Below, in pieces: positions 8,819 to 17,073 of a stretch of 64,000 nucleotides of DNA. Numbering within the stretch: position 1 is the stretch's first letter; each line of letters starts with the position of its first letter. A program made the translations under genes and the position numbers. This DNA comes from Kutzneria sp. 744 (GTDB lineage Bacteria; Actinomycetota; Actinomycetes; Mycobacteriales; Pseudonocardiaceae), in NCBI RefSeq assembly GCF_000568255.1, contig NZ_KK037166.1, positions 10,504,967 to 10,568,966 of the forward strand, given 5' to 3'. The notes beneath the pieces were generated by a model. The model was not told the origin of the DNA, did no database searches, and saw nothing but the letters and a program-made list of their open reading frames with translations.

Positions 8819-9506
8819 TCGAGCCTCCTTGTTCCAGTGTTTGCCCAGCGTGTGAGCCTGTGCGGGGTCACGCAGCGCCCTAATAGAAGGGCTCAGTGGC
8901 CCGACATCCGATGAGCAGTTCGTGGCCCCAGCTCACCGCACGGACGTCAGTCTCTGGACAGAGCTCGCTGGCTCGCGTTACAAGGAGAAGTCACCGTGCG
9001 GACGGCTCAGATCACGATCATGGACTCTCGACGAACCGAGGACCCGTCCGCCTCGGCGAGGTGCACGGCACCGGAGCCCACAGTCTGTGGATAGGAGTCC
9101 AGCTCCGGGTTTCAAGTAGGAGTCATCCGGTGCCGTGCAGTGCTATTAGGTGTCAAGCTCTGTCCGGCGTGGTCCGCCCACATCACCGGCACCGTCACTG
9201 AGCAGGTCCTGGCGCCCGAGGCGCCGATGGACCGCTTCGTGCTGCCGGCCCGCATCGCCGTCGACGAAGACGCCACCGACAGCGAACTTTCCACGAACGT
9301 CGTTCCGATGGATGCTGGCACTACCACTTCACCGGCTGTAGGGTCTCGCCGCGTCCGACAGGTCGATCTTTTGCGACCTGCGCTTTCGTGGTTGTCTCAC
9401 GGCCGTGTCACCATGACCAGTCTCAAGTCCGTGGCATTTCCTCGTCCGACACCGGGCAGGTCGGCGGTCGTCCAGCCCACCGCCGCTGTTGGCCTGTTCC
9501 GGTCGC
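8819..9506. other. Region without a recognised gene
   Basis: About 690 bases between the IS110 transposase and the oxidoreductase gene. I recognise no family in any frame. The only feature with a good ribosome binding site is the 32-codon frame at 8996. Part of the left side is likely the upstream end of the IS110 element. Confidence 0.4.
8996..9094 (+). CDS. Possible 32-residue peptide with strong ribosome binding site
   Basis: A GTG at 8996 is preceded by AAGGAG with 8-base spacing, better than most sites in this window. It opens a 32-codon frame that ends in TAG at 9092-9094. The peptide starts VRTAQITIMDSRR and ends with two cysteines in ARCTAPEPTVCG. I know of no family. It could be a chance frame near an IS end, or a small peptide. 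Only the ribosome binding site supports it. Confidence 0.25.
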   Translation: MRTAQITIMDSRRTEDPSASARCTAPEPTVCG

Positions 9507-10424
9507 TCAGGGGCGCACGCGAATCACGGTCTTGCCCTTGCGTCGCTCGGTCGGGTTGAGCGCAGGGACAGCGTCGTCGAGGGTCGCGACGGTGCCGATG
9601 TGTGTGCGCAGGCGCCCGTCCCGCACCCGGTCGACGATCTCCACCAGCTGGCTCGGAACGGACTCGACGACGAAGTCGACCGCGAGACCGTCGACCGGGT
9701 GAGCCTGCGCGGGCCCGACCACCGACACCAGCGTCCCGCCTGGCCGCACGATGCTCGCCGAACGCCGTTGGATGTCACCGCCGATGACATCGAAGACCAG
9801 ATCGACCCCGCCGAGGTCGTCGAGATCCTCGTGGTCGAGGTCGAGGAACTCGTTCGCGCCGAAGTCGAGCGCCGCCTGGCGGTCCGCCGCCCGCCCGGTA
9901 CCGATGACGTAGGCGCCGAACTCCCGGGCGAGCTGCGTCACCACGGACCCGACCGCGCCGGCGGCGCCGTGCGCGAGGACGCTCTGCCCCGCCCGGAGAC
10001 GACCGTGCTGGAACAGGCCCTGCCACGCGGTCAGGCCGGAGATCGGCAGGCTCGCGCCCACCGTGAAGTCGACGTTTCCCGGCAGCGGAGCGAGGTTGCG
10101 TGCCTCCACGGCCGCGTACTCGGCCAGGGTTCCGTCGCGGTGCCAGTCGGTGATCCCGAACACCCGCTGTCCCAGCGAGAGTCCCGTCGTGCCGTAGCCG
10201 AGGCAGGAGACCACTCCGGCGAACTCGTGGCCGATGATCGCCTGGGCTCGATCGTGACCGGAGCGATCGACCCAGGTCGAGGGCCACTCCCACTCCGCGG
10301 GGACGAAACCGGACGCATGGACTTCAACGACGACGTCGTTGATCGCCGGCGTCGGCTCCGGCCGCTCCGCGAGCGTGATCCCGGCTGCTTCCGCGGCCTG
10401 ATCCATCGCGACGATTGCCTTCAC
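9507..10424 (-). CDS. Medium-chain NADPH:quinone oxidoreductase-like protein
   Basis: A 305-residue cytosolic member of the zinc-free MDR (quinone oxidoreductase-like) group. The N-terminal GroES-like domain contains IIGHEFAGVVSCLGYG; the Rossmann domain carries the dinucleotide motif AHGAAGAVGSV near residue 155 and the NADPH-side GTGRAADR. No structural zinc cysteine cluster is present. The usual role is NADPH-dependent reduction of quinones or activated alkenes; the substrate cannot be read from sequence. It stands alone between mobile elements, and the gene itself looks intact, with ATG at 10424. Confidence 0.87.
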   Translation of the reverse strand: MKAIVAMDQAAEAAGITLAERPEPTPAINDVVVEVHASGFVPAEWEWPSTWVDRSGHDRAQAIIGHEFAGVVSCLGYGTTGLSLGQRVFGITDWHRDGTLAEYAAVEARNLAPLPGNVDFTVGASLPISGLTAWQGLFQHGRLRAGQSVLAHGAAGAVGSVVTQLAREFGAYVIGTGRAADRQAALDFGANEFLDLDHEDLDDLGGVDLVFDVIGGDIQRRSASIVRPGGTLVSVVGPAQAHPVDGLAVDFVVESVPSQLVEIVDRVRDGRLRTHIGTVATLDDAVPALNPTERRKGKTVIRVRP

Positions 10425-10610
10425 TGGTACCTCCGTATATCTCGTGCTCGCCGGCTCTGTGTGCCGGTCTGTGGCGGTGTGTGGTGCTTGTCGAGCGCAG
10501 GTTGGACTCGACGGCCCTTCAGTGGTCCATCCGTCTATGGTGACGGATCTTGTTGCCGTTCCTGGAGTGGGCTACAGAGGTCGAATGGCCAGCATTACGG
10601 AGGCACCGGG

Positions 10611-10862
10611 TCAAGTCCCAGTCCGGTGAGTGACGAACGCGTCGATCAACTCGGGCCGGTATTGGACCCGCTTGAGCCGGTTCTTCACCACTGCGACTCG
10701 TGCCTTGACGCCCTTGCCGGTGGTGGGGCGCCTGGTGATCGGGGTGAGGTCGCGGCGGGGTTGGACGGCGATCTCTTCACCGTCGTGCAGCACGCGCAGG
10801 TGGGTGTCTTCGATGACGACGGTCACGAGCTTGCCGGCGTGGCGTGTCGGAACTTGTCAAAC
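10611..10862 (-). pseudogene. Integrase-core (IS481-like) transposase C-terminal fragment
   Basis: Encodes the end of an IS481-type transposase: a beta-rich tail reading FDKFRHAGKL, then DTHLRVLHDGEEIAV and DLTPITRR, followed by a basic terminus. The catalytic core is missing. It is directly followed upstream by a second, different transposase tail (10876-11079), so two element ends abut here. Confidence 0.65.
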
Positions 10863-10875
10863 TGGATGAGACGGC

Positions 10876-11079
10876 TCAGGCTGCGTTTTCCGTGTTCTCC
10901 TTGAGTGGTTCGTCGATCCAGGTCTGCGCGGGGATCGTGGGTGGTGTTGGTGTGCGGCGGAACCGGTCGGGGTTGGCCGCGTAGGCGGCCGTGAGGGTCT
11001 GCGCGCGTCGGGCTTGGATCGCGGTGGCGGTGCCGTCGTGGACCGACGCCGGGGTGTGCAGGCCGATGCCGCCGTTCAG
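10876..11079 (-). pseudogene. Transposase C-terminal fragment; 3' exon of the outer group II intron
   Basis: A 67-residue C-terminus of an integrase-core transposase, recognisable from GGIGLHTPASVHDG, LTAAYAANPDRF and PTPPTIPAQTWIDEP. The frame runs directly into the predicted 3' splice boundary at 11080, so this gene was the insertion target of the outer group II intron. The 5' exon is not found on the other side because the intron's 5' part has been lost. It ends with TGA at 10876. Confidence 0.75.
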
Positions 11080-11212
11080 GTGGAGTCGGCCTGGGGCGCG
11101 GTTCTGACGTTGCCGTCAGTCCGTTTCCCCAGGCCGCTCGCCGAACCCGCCGTGCGGTGAAGTAGGCCGCCGACGAGGTGCCCGTGGCACGGGTCCTTTT
11201 CCGACGGCCCCT

Positions 11213-11256
11213 TCCCGAACCAGCCGTGCCCGGTTTCCGTAGCAGCTGGCTCTCCA
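11213..11256 (-). ncRNA. Domain V of the inner group II intron
   Basis: The catalytic helix reads GAGAGCCAGCTGC on the 5' side and GCACGGCTGGTTCGG on the 3' side. CCAGCTG pairs with the complementary CGGCTGG, the two-base AC bulge lies on the 3' strand, and the distal stem and loop lie around CGGAAACCG. The AGC triad is present. It lies just downstream of the RT gene stop, as expected. Confidence 0.8.
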
Positions 11257-11260
11257 GTGC

Positions 11261-13111
11261 TCATCGTGATTGCCGTGTCGGGCATCCGTGGTAGTGGATG
11301 TCCTCGTGGCAGGCGCGGCAGACGACAAGGGTCTTGCGGCGGCGGGCGGCCATCCGCATGATCCACTCAGGTTGTTGCTTCCGCCCCTTGGGGTTGAGGT
11401 CTTTCAGTGCCCGGACGTGATGCACTTCGACCTGTTTCCCCGAACCGCAGAGTTCGCAGGCATCGGCCATGAGCCGTTGGACCAACTCGGACCGTTGGCT
11501 GTTCCAGATGCGCGGCGGATTGTCGTTGAGGGGCCGTGGTGTGATGTCCCGTGCCAGACTGATGCCGCCCCATTGCGCCACCAGTGGCGGTCGTCCGCCC
11601 TCGCGCTCCACGACGACCCGGAGGCCGTGACGTGAGCCGTGCTCGGTCTCCAGCGCGGCGCGGTATCGGCGGTAGACCTGTGGGACCGTGATCCGATATT
11701 TCCGGGCCAGGGTCTTGGTCAACGACCGCTCCATGACGTACTTGAGATAGCCGAGCCGATGGCGGTTGAACGCCAGCCGGTAGTACTCCGCGACACCCCG
11801 ATACTCGGCTTGGAACTGCGCGACAATACTGAAGTCAGTATTGACGGTGCGTTCGGTGCGCCGGATCGGTCTGCCGTGGTGCAGGTAGGGCGCGCATTTC
11901 GCGTGGATCACGTCGACCGGCACTTTCAACCCGATCGCCGCGTTGATGCTGCGGTGACCGCGCTGATCGCGCTTGTGGTCGGCGTGCAACACCACGAGCT
12001 CGTAGCCGAGGAACCGGGCGGCCTGCGTCCGCCCGTGCGTGATCAAGGTCTTGGCCGGCGACAGCTCCAACGCGAGTTCTTCGCGCAGGAACGTCCCGAT
12101 CTTGTCCTTGATCTCCTCGGCCTCCTGCCTCGGGCCGGTGAAGCCCAGCAGCCAGTCGTCGGCGTAGCGGCAGTAGCGCAGCCGCCGGTAGGCCGGGTCG
12201 CCAGGGTCGCGGGAGGGCATGGTCTTCATCTGCTTGCGCAGCACTGAACCAGCTTCCCGGTCCCCGGCTTGTTCCAACCTGACGGCGCGTTGCCACAACC
12301 GCATGTAGGGCCGATGAGGCGTGCGTCGTTCTCCCCGGTTGTGGGCAGGCAGCAGGGCCTGCTCGATGAACTTGTCCAACCTGTCCAGGTAAATATTCGA
12401 GAGCACGGGTGAGACCACTCCGCCTTGCGGACAACCGCTCAACGTGGCGTGGTAGCGCCAGTCCTCCAGATACCCGGCCCGCAGCAGCCCGTCGATCAGG
12501 CGCAGGAACCGGCCGTCGTGGATCCTCTCCGCCAGGATCGATCTCATGATCGAGTGGCTCAACGACCCGAAACAGTCGGTGATGTCGCCCTCGACGAACC
12601 ACACCGTCCCGTGCCATTGGTGATAGATCTCCTGCAGGGCGGTGTGACAGCCGCGGCCTGGGCGGAACCCGTGGGAGCGGTCGGAGAACTGCGGCTCGTA
12701 GTACGCCTCCAAGATCAGGCGCAGCACTTCTTGCAGCAGCTTGTCCGACCAGGTCGGCAACCCCAGCGGACGCTTGGTCGACGAGTTCTTCTTGTCGATG
12801 TAGGTGCGTCGCACCGGGGTCCACCGGTAGCGCTCCTGACGGAGCGTCCCGATGATCGCCTCGATCTTGCCCAGGCTCATGCCGTCCACGGTCTCCGCTG
12901 TGACCCCAGCCGTCATCGCCCCCTTGTTGCGGTAGATCTTCCCGTAGGCGAGCAGGAACAGATCCGGGTTGAACAGGCACCGGTAGACCCGTTCCAACGG
13001 CAGCCCTCTTCTGCCGCGTTCACGAATGATCTCCAATACGGTTGCGGCGTCTCGCATCTCGCGTACCTCACCGTCCTTGTCGACCTTGAGCACCTGGGTC
13101 CCTTCGCCCAT
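11261..13111 (-). CDS. Group II intron reverse transcriptase/maturase with HNH endonuclease
   Basis: A 616-residue multifunctional intron protein. The RT domain starts near residue 20 and includes DKKNSSTKRPLGLPTWSDKL, HGFRPGRGCHTAL, the SGCPQGGVVSPVLSNIYLD segment and the active site YCRYADDWLLGF near residue 317. Domain X/maturase follows around residues 420-500. The C-terminus is an HNH endonuclease with CELCGS, VEVHHVRALKDLN and CRACHEDIHYHG, giving two Cys pairs for structural zinc. All parts look intact, so the intron may still be mobile. ATG at 13111 is preceded by GGGAGA. Confidence 0.95.
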   Translation of the reverse strand: MGEGTQVLKVDKDGEVREMRDAATVLEIIRERGRRGLPLERVYRCLFNPDLFLLAYGKIYRNKGAMTAGVTAETVDGMSLGKIEAIIGTLRQERYRWTPVRRTYIDKKNSSTKRPLGLPTWSDKLLQEVLRLILEAYYEPQFSDRSHGFRPGRGCHTALQEIYHQWHGTVWFVEGDITDCFGSLSHSIMRSILAERIHDGRFLRLIDGLLRAGYLEDWRYHATLSGCPQGGVVSPVLSNIYLDRLDKFIEQALLPAHNRGERRTPHRPYMRLWQRAVRLEQAGDREAGSVLRKQMKTMPSRDPGDPAYRRLRYCRYADDWLLGFTGPRQEAEEIKDKIGTFLREELALELSPAKTLITHGRTQAARFLGYELVVLHADHKRDQRGHRSINAAIGLKVPVDVIHAKCAPYLHHGRPIRRTERTVNTDFSIVAQFQAEYRGVAEYYRLAFNRHRLGYLKYVMERSLTKTLARKYRITVPQVYRRYRAALETEHGSRHGLRVVVEREGGRPPLVAQWGGISLARDITPRPLNDNPPRIWNSQRSELVQRLMADACELCGSGKQVEVHHVRALKDLNPKGRKQQPEWIMRMAARRRKTLVVCRACHEDIHYHGCPTRQSR

Positions 13112-13654
13112 GTGGACGGCTCTCCCGTCCTCCCTGGCAGGGCGTGACTCCTGCGACTACTACGGACCCTCCGTGACCGTAGGGCTCGCGCCCCGTAGGC
13201 CATCCCGAATTCCTCTTTGCGCCAGACGTGTCGAGCGTGACGTAGGCGTCCCGGTCCGTCCCCTTGAACAAGCTCGTTGCCTGTCGCCCGCCGACTGGAA
13301 GGGTTCGGGGCGACGAAAGTCGGAATCGCCCCTATGTCGACGGCCCCGACATCAGACGCCGTGTCGGGAGGTGTGAACGTTTGCACCGCTGGAGACTGGG
13401 TTTCAAGCAGTCTGGCCTTCGCCGTATCACGCGGGCCTTGCACGACCGTGCCTTCGGCGTCTTCGCGGCACCCCGCGCTTTCCCGCCATGCTCTTGTCCC
13501 CTCCCGGTTTCCCGTTCAGGTAAGGCGGGTGGCCCAGAGGTCACCTCCTCCCGAACCTCTGCCCCCTGTAGGGGCGATCTGGCGCCGAGTTAGACGGCGC
13601 ACTCTCTCAACGCAACGGGCTCTCCACAAGTCCCGGCGGAGCCCTGGGTCTTCC

Positions 13655-14005
13655 TCATCCCGTGGCTGTTGGCCAGGGTGACGGAATCACGGTTCCCCGG
13701 TAGCGGTAGCGCGTGGTGCGCACTCGCGCGGGATCGAACAGTGTCCGTTCCTGGCCGGACGGCCACCACCCGCCGCCGCAGAAACGACGACGCAGGTCCT
13801 TCCACGTGATCCGGCGGTGCTTGCGCCGCAGCCAGCCGACAACCCGGGCCCATGTGTAGTGGCTCAGGTATTGGAAGGCGGCGTGCGAGACCCCGGGGCG
13901 GAAGTAGGCGCACCAGCCCGGCAGCATCCGGTTGAGCTGGATCAGCAAGGCATCGAGCGGCTGGTCGGTGTCCATGTTCCGGCACAACGTGAGTACCTGA
14001 TTCCA
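13655..14005 (-). pseudogene. C-terminal maturase fragment of the outer group II intron
   Basis: About 115 residues of a second group II intron protein. The maturase (GIIM) domain is recognisable from LNRMLPGWCAYFRPGVSHA, YTWARVVGWLRRKHR and the terminal TRYRYRGTVIPSPW. The whole RT domain is missing. It belongs to another subfamily than the inner protein, since it has no HNH domain and a different tail. Upstream of about 14005 the frame is only the antisense of a transposase fragment, so the deletion end point lies there. Confidence 0.85.
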
Positions 14006-14007
14006 CT

Positions 14008-14176
14008 GTCCTGCAACGAAATCAGACGTCTCTGGGCCGCACTGACCAACCCGACGCGGTCGCGGACGCACGTCTATCGCTGGTCTGACTGGCGACGACG
14101 ACGCCAAACCCAAGCCCGTCACAGCCACTACCAGCGACAACGCGTCAAACATCCCAGACTGCCGTTGCCGTACTAG
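14008..14176 (+). pseudogene. IS701/IS4-like transposase C-terminal fragment
   Basis: The last 55 codons of a transposase common in actinomycetes: CNEIRRLWAALT, then RWSDWRRRRQTQARHSHYQR. It ends with the TAG that is also part of the CTAG at 14173-14176, where the IS4-family element inserted. It abuts the truncated outer intron on its left. Confidence 0.6.
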
Positions 14177-15686
14177 AACCAATGCCGTGAAGTTAAGGGT
14201 GGGGTGCGGCTGTCCAACCGGGTGAAACAGGCAACGGAGTCCTTGCTAGAACGGTGTCGACCAAGATCACCAAACAGCAAGAACTCCGTTGGATACCCAG
14301 TCTGTCATCACACGCACCATCACCGTGGCCGGGGGCCGCTTCGCCCCCGGCCACCTCGGTGAACTCACCCAACACCTGCCCTTCGAGATGGTCGACGCGG
14401 CACTGACCGCGACCCGCACCACCCAATCCCGGTTACGCGATCTGCCCTCCCGGGTCGTGGTCTACCTGCTGCTGGCCGCCTGCCTGTTCCCCGAGGTCGG
14501 CTACCCGACGGTGTGGCGCAAACTCACCGCCGGGCTGGCGGGCATCCCCACCGCGTCCCCCACCGCCGGCGGGCTGGGCCAAGCCCGCCACCGCGTGGGC
14601 GCGGCACCACTGCGCTGGCTGTTCGACCTCCTGCGCGGCCCCGCCGCCACCGGCCCAAGGCAAGGAATCCGGTGGCAGGGCCTGCTGGTCTGCGCAATCG
14701 ACGGCACCACCCTGACCGTGCCCGACAACCCCAGAACACGTGCCCGGTTCACCAAACAGCGCTGCAACCACGGCAGCACCGGCTACCCCCAGATACGGCT
14801 GGTCGCGTTGCTCGCCTGCGGCACCCGCACCCTGATCGACGCGGTGTTCGGTCCCACCACCGCCGGAGAAACTACCTACACACCACGCCTGCTGCCCAGC
14901 CTGCACGCGGGAATGATCCTGCTGGCCGACCGCAACTTCGGCGCCGCCGGCCTCCTGGCCCAGATCGCCGCGACCGGAGCCCACCTGCTGGTGCGCCTGA
15001 AAAACGGTCGCAAGATCCCCGTCCTGGCCCGCTACCCCGACGGCTCCTACCTGTCGATGCTCGGCGGCTTGCGGGTGCGCGTCATCGAGTGCGAGATCAC
15101 CATCGCCACCACCGCCGGACGCCACACCGGCGTCTACCGGCTGGCCACCACCCTGCTCGACCCGCACCACCACCCGGCGGCCGAGTTGATCCGGCTCTAC
15201 CACGAGCGGTGGGAGATCGAGACCGCCTACCTGGAGCTGAAATCCAGCATCCTCGGTGGCCGGGTCCTGCGCGCCCGCACCCCCGCCGGGATCGAGCAGG
15301 AGGTCTACGCCCTGATGGTGACCTACCAACTCCTCCGCACCACGATCGCCGACATAGTGATCACCCGACCCGACATCGATCCAGACCGTGCCAGCTTCGC
15401 TATCGCCTGGCAGGCCGCCCGGGACCAGCTCGTCCAGGCAGCGAACGTGATCGCCGGCAGCGTCATCGATCTGGTCGGCACGATCGGCCGCCACGTCCTG
15501 GCCGACCTGCTGCCCACCCGACGGCTACGGGTCTGCCCCCGCATCGTCAAACGCGCAATCTCCAAGTACCAGGCCAGAGGCTCGAACATCGACCGGACCA
15601 GCTACCAGGCCACCCTGAGCATCGACATCCTCGTCCCGTCAGACCCTTGACGATCACCACAACCGCCAAACTTCACGGCCTTGGTA
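14177..15686 (+). mobile_element. Complete IS4-family insertion sequence flanked by CTAG repeats
   Basis: A 1510-base element. The left end (14177-14194) reads AACCAATGCCGTGAAGTT and the inverse of the right end (15669-15686) TACCAAGGCCGTGAAGTT, so 16 of 18 bases match. CTAG lies immediately outside both ends (14173-14176 and 15687-15690), as expected for a four-base target duplication. It carries a single transposase gene. Confidence 0.88.
14289..15650 (+). CDS. IS4-family DDE transposase
   Basis: A 453-residue transposase with an intact frame. Segments seen are VCAIDGTTLTVPD (first Asp) near residue 138, ILLADRNFGAAG (second Asp) near 220, and the YREK-type signature YHERWEIETAYLELKSSI (Glu) near 310. 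The N-terminal domain with VVVYLLLAACLFPEVGYPTVW is typical of the IS4 subgroup in Streptomyces and relatives. The open frame starts with TTG at 14289 and lacks a strong ribosome binding site; GTG codons a few residues downstream are alternatives. The intact ends around it suggest an active copy. Confidence 0.93.
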   Translation: MDTQSVITRTITVAGGRFAPGHLGELTQHLPFEMVDAALTATRTTQSRLRDLPSRVVVYLLLAACLFPEVGYPTVWRKLTAGLAGIPTASPTAGGLGQARHRVGAAPLRWLFDLLRGPAATGPRQGIRWQGLLVCAIDGTTLTVPDNPRTRARFTKQRCNHGSTGYPQIRLVALLACGTRTLIDAVFGPTTAGETTYTPRLLPSLHAGMILLADRNFGAAGLLAQIAATGAHLLVRLKNGRKIPVLARYPDGSYLSMLGGLRVRVIECEITIATTAGRHTGVYRLATTLLDPHHHPAAELIRLYHERWEIETAYLELKSSILGGRVLRARTPAGIEQEVYALMVTYQLLRTTIADIVITRPDIDPDRASFAIAWQAARDQLVQAANVIAGSVIDLVGTIGRHVLADLLPTRRLRVCPRIVKRAISKYQARGSNIDRTSYQATLSIDILVPSDP

Positions 15687-15736
15687 CTAGTAGCGTGTCG
15701 CTGCTTAGTTGTGGTGCCTGTGACTGGGAGGCTGTT

Positions 15737-15764
15737 GTCCGGCAGGTCCCTTTCCCTGCCGGAC
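15737..15764 (+). promoter_or_regulatory. Hairpin directly before the IS630 transposase ribosome binding site
   Basis: GTCCGGCAGG (15737-15746) and CCTGCCGGAC (15755-15764) form a perfect 10-base-pair stem with an 8-base loop. AAGGAC, the probable ribosome binding site for ATG 15777, follows the stem without a gap. Such a hairpin could limit translation of transcripts that enter from outside. That function is inferred. Confidence 0.6.
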
Positions 15765-15776
15765 AAGGACTTTGCC

Positions 15777-16918
15777 ATGGCCTCACTGATGAAGCGGCCG
15801 GTCACGTTGTCGGCGCGGGATCGTGAAGAGTTGAGCCGGCTGACCACCACGGGTGTGCATCCGGCATCGACGATCAGGCGGGCACGGGTGCTGCTCGCGC
15901 TGGACACCTCGGTGGGCGAGCCCGATCCGAAGGACGTGATCGCGGCCCGACTCGGGGTCTCGGGCGAGATGCTGCGGCTGGTTGCCAGGCGGTTCGCTGA
16001 GACCGGTGGCGATGTCCTTGCCACGATCTCGCGGAAGAAGCGTGACCTTCCACCGGTGCCGTCCCCGGTGACCGGCGAGGTGGAGGCCCGGCTGATTGCC
16101 CTGGCGTGCTCCCAGCCGCCCGCGGGGCATGCCCGGTGGTCGTTGCGGCTGCTGGAAAAACACGTCGAACTCACCGAGGACATCCCGAACCTGGATCACT
16201 CCACCATCGGCCGGGTCCTAAAAAAACGGAACTGCGCCCTCATCTGAGGAAGTGCTGGAACATCCCGCCACGGGCGAACGCGGAGTTCGCCGCCCGCATG
16301 GAGGACGTGCTGGCGGTCTACGCCCGGCCGCACGACCCCGCCCGCCCGGTCGTGTGCATGGACGAGAAACCCTTCCAGCTACTTGGCCACGTCCGCGACC
16401 CGCTCCCCGCCCGGCCAGGCCAGAACGCTTGCGAGGACAGCGAATACGTCCGCTGTGGCACCTGCTCGATCTTCGTGTGGGTCGAGCCCCTGCAAGGGTG
16501 GCGCCGTGTCCACGCCCTGGCCCGGCGGACCAAGATCGATTGGGCTGAGCAGCTCAAACAACTACTGACCGTCGACTATCCCGACGCCGAGACCGTGGTG
16601 CTGGTCATGGACAATCTCAACACCCACGGCATCGCCTCGCTCTACGAGGCCTTCGCACCCGACGAGGCCTTCGCCCTGGCCCAGCGCCTGGAGATTCACC
16701 ACACCCCCAAACACGGGTCCTGGCTCAACATCGCCGAGATCGAGTTGTCCACGCTGTCGCGGCAATGCCTCGACCGCCGCATCAACGACCTCGACACGCT
16801 CAACGCCGAACTCGCCGCCTGGCAACACGCCATCAACACCGAGCAACGCCAGGTCCGCTGGCAGTTCACCACCGACGACGCACGCGTCAAACTCCGCCAC
16901 CTATACCCCAAGAGTTAG
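15777..16918 (+). CDS. IS630-family transposase made by programmed -1 frameshift
   Basis: The first frame (15777-16247) encodes the helix-turn-helix part, from [12 protein letters not shown] to [17 protein letters not shown]. The second frame, -1 relative to it, encodes the DDE domain: [12 protein letters not shown] (Asp), [13 protein letters not shown] (Asp) and [16 protein letters not shown] (Glu). The frames overlap at CTA-AAA-AAA-CGG (16218-16229), a classical A-AAA-AAA slippery heptamer, so a fusion of about 380 residues is expected. This arrangement is normal for IS630 and does not mean decay. Confidence 0.9.
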
Positions 16919-17027
16919 CCGCGACAATCTACTAGAACCGCGCCGCGCTCGCTCCCTATACCTGAGTGGGTCTACACGTTCATGCCGGGTGTGCACGCCG
17001 CGTGGCCGAGAACCCGCTGCGCGAGGC

Positions 17028-17063
17028 GGTTGGGGGCCGGGCACCTGAGCCCGGCCCCCAACC
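17028..17063. terminator. Strong bidirectional hairpin terminator
   Basis: A perfect 14-base-pair stem, GGTTGGGGGCCGGG (17028-17041) with CCCGGCCCCCAACC (17050-17063), and an 8-base loop. It lies 10 bases beyond the stop of the GH2 gene and separates it from the IS630 element. Confidence 0.85.
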
Positions 17064-17073
17064 CTGTCATCGC

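Larger units (their letters stand above)
11157..13602 (-). mobile_element. Inner group II intron inserted in domain V of another intron
   Basis: A complete group II intron of 2446 bases. Its 5' end is GTGCG at 13602, the group II consensus, and its 3' end is CCTACTTCAC at 11157, giving the usual terminal AY and a candidate branch-point A seven bases in. It encodes a 616-residue RT-maturase-HNH protein and has its own domain V at 11213-11256. The ends are fixed independently, because removing exactly this segment restores a perfect domain V hairpin in the flanking outer intron. Confidence 0.9.
11080..14005 (-). mobile_element. Outer group II intron, 5'-truncated, interrupted by an inner intron
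   Basis: What remains is the 3' part of the maturase (13655-14005), the first strand of domain V (13603-13624), then, beyond the inner intron, the second strand of domain V (from 11156 down to about 11138) and a 3' tail. Joining the two halves rebuilds a textbook domain V: stem GCGTT/GACGC capped by GAGA, an AC bulge, and lower stem CCCGTTG/CGGCGGG. The 3' tail has a CTGACG-GCAA-CGTCAG hairpin and ends GGCCGACTCCAC at 11080, matching the GGCCTACTTCAC end of the inner intron. The left limit (about 14005) is where homology switches to a transposase. Confidence 0.85.
15691..16931 (+). mobile_element. Complete IS630-family element flanked by TA
   Basis: About 1.24 kb. The left end reads TAGCGTGTCGCTGCTTAG and the inverse of the right end TAGATTGTCGCGGCTAAC; both begin with the TA that IS630/mariner elements duplicate. 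The element sits directly beside the CTAG of the neighbouring IS4 copy, and a further CTAG follows on the right, so two insertions struck the same few bases. It carries a two-frame transposase gene. Confidence 0.85.

Noticed and set aside
9489-10904. 471-codon plus-strand frame
   Set aside because: It is the antisense of the oxidoreductase gene and its neighbours, has no family features and only reflects GC-rich third positions.
16218-16229. Frame break in the IS630 transposase as decay
   Set aside because: The break is at a perfect A-AAA-AAA slippery site with -1 geometry, the normal expression mode of this family.
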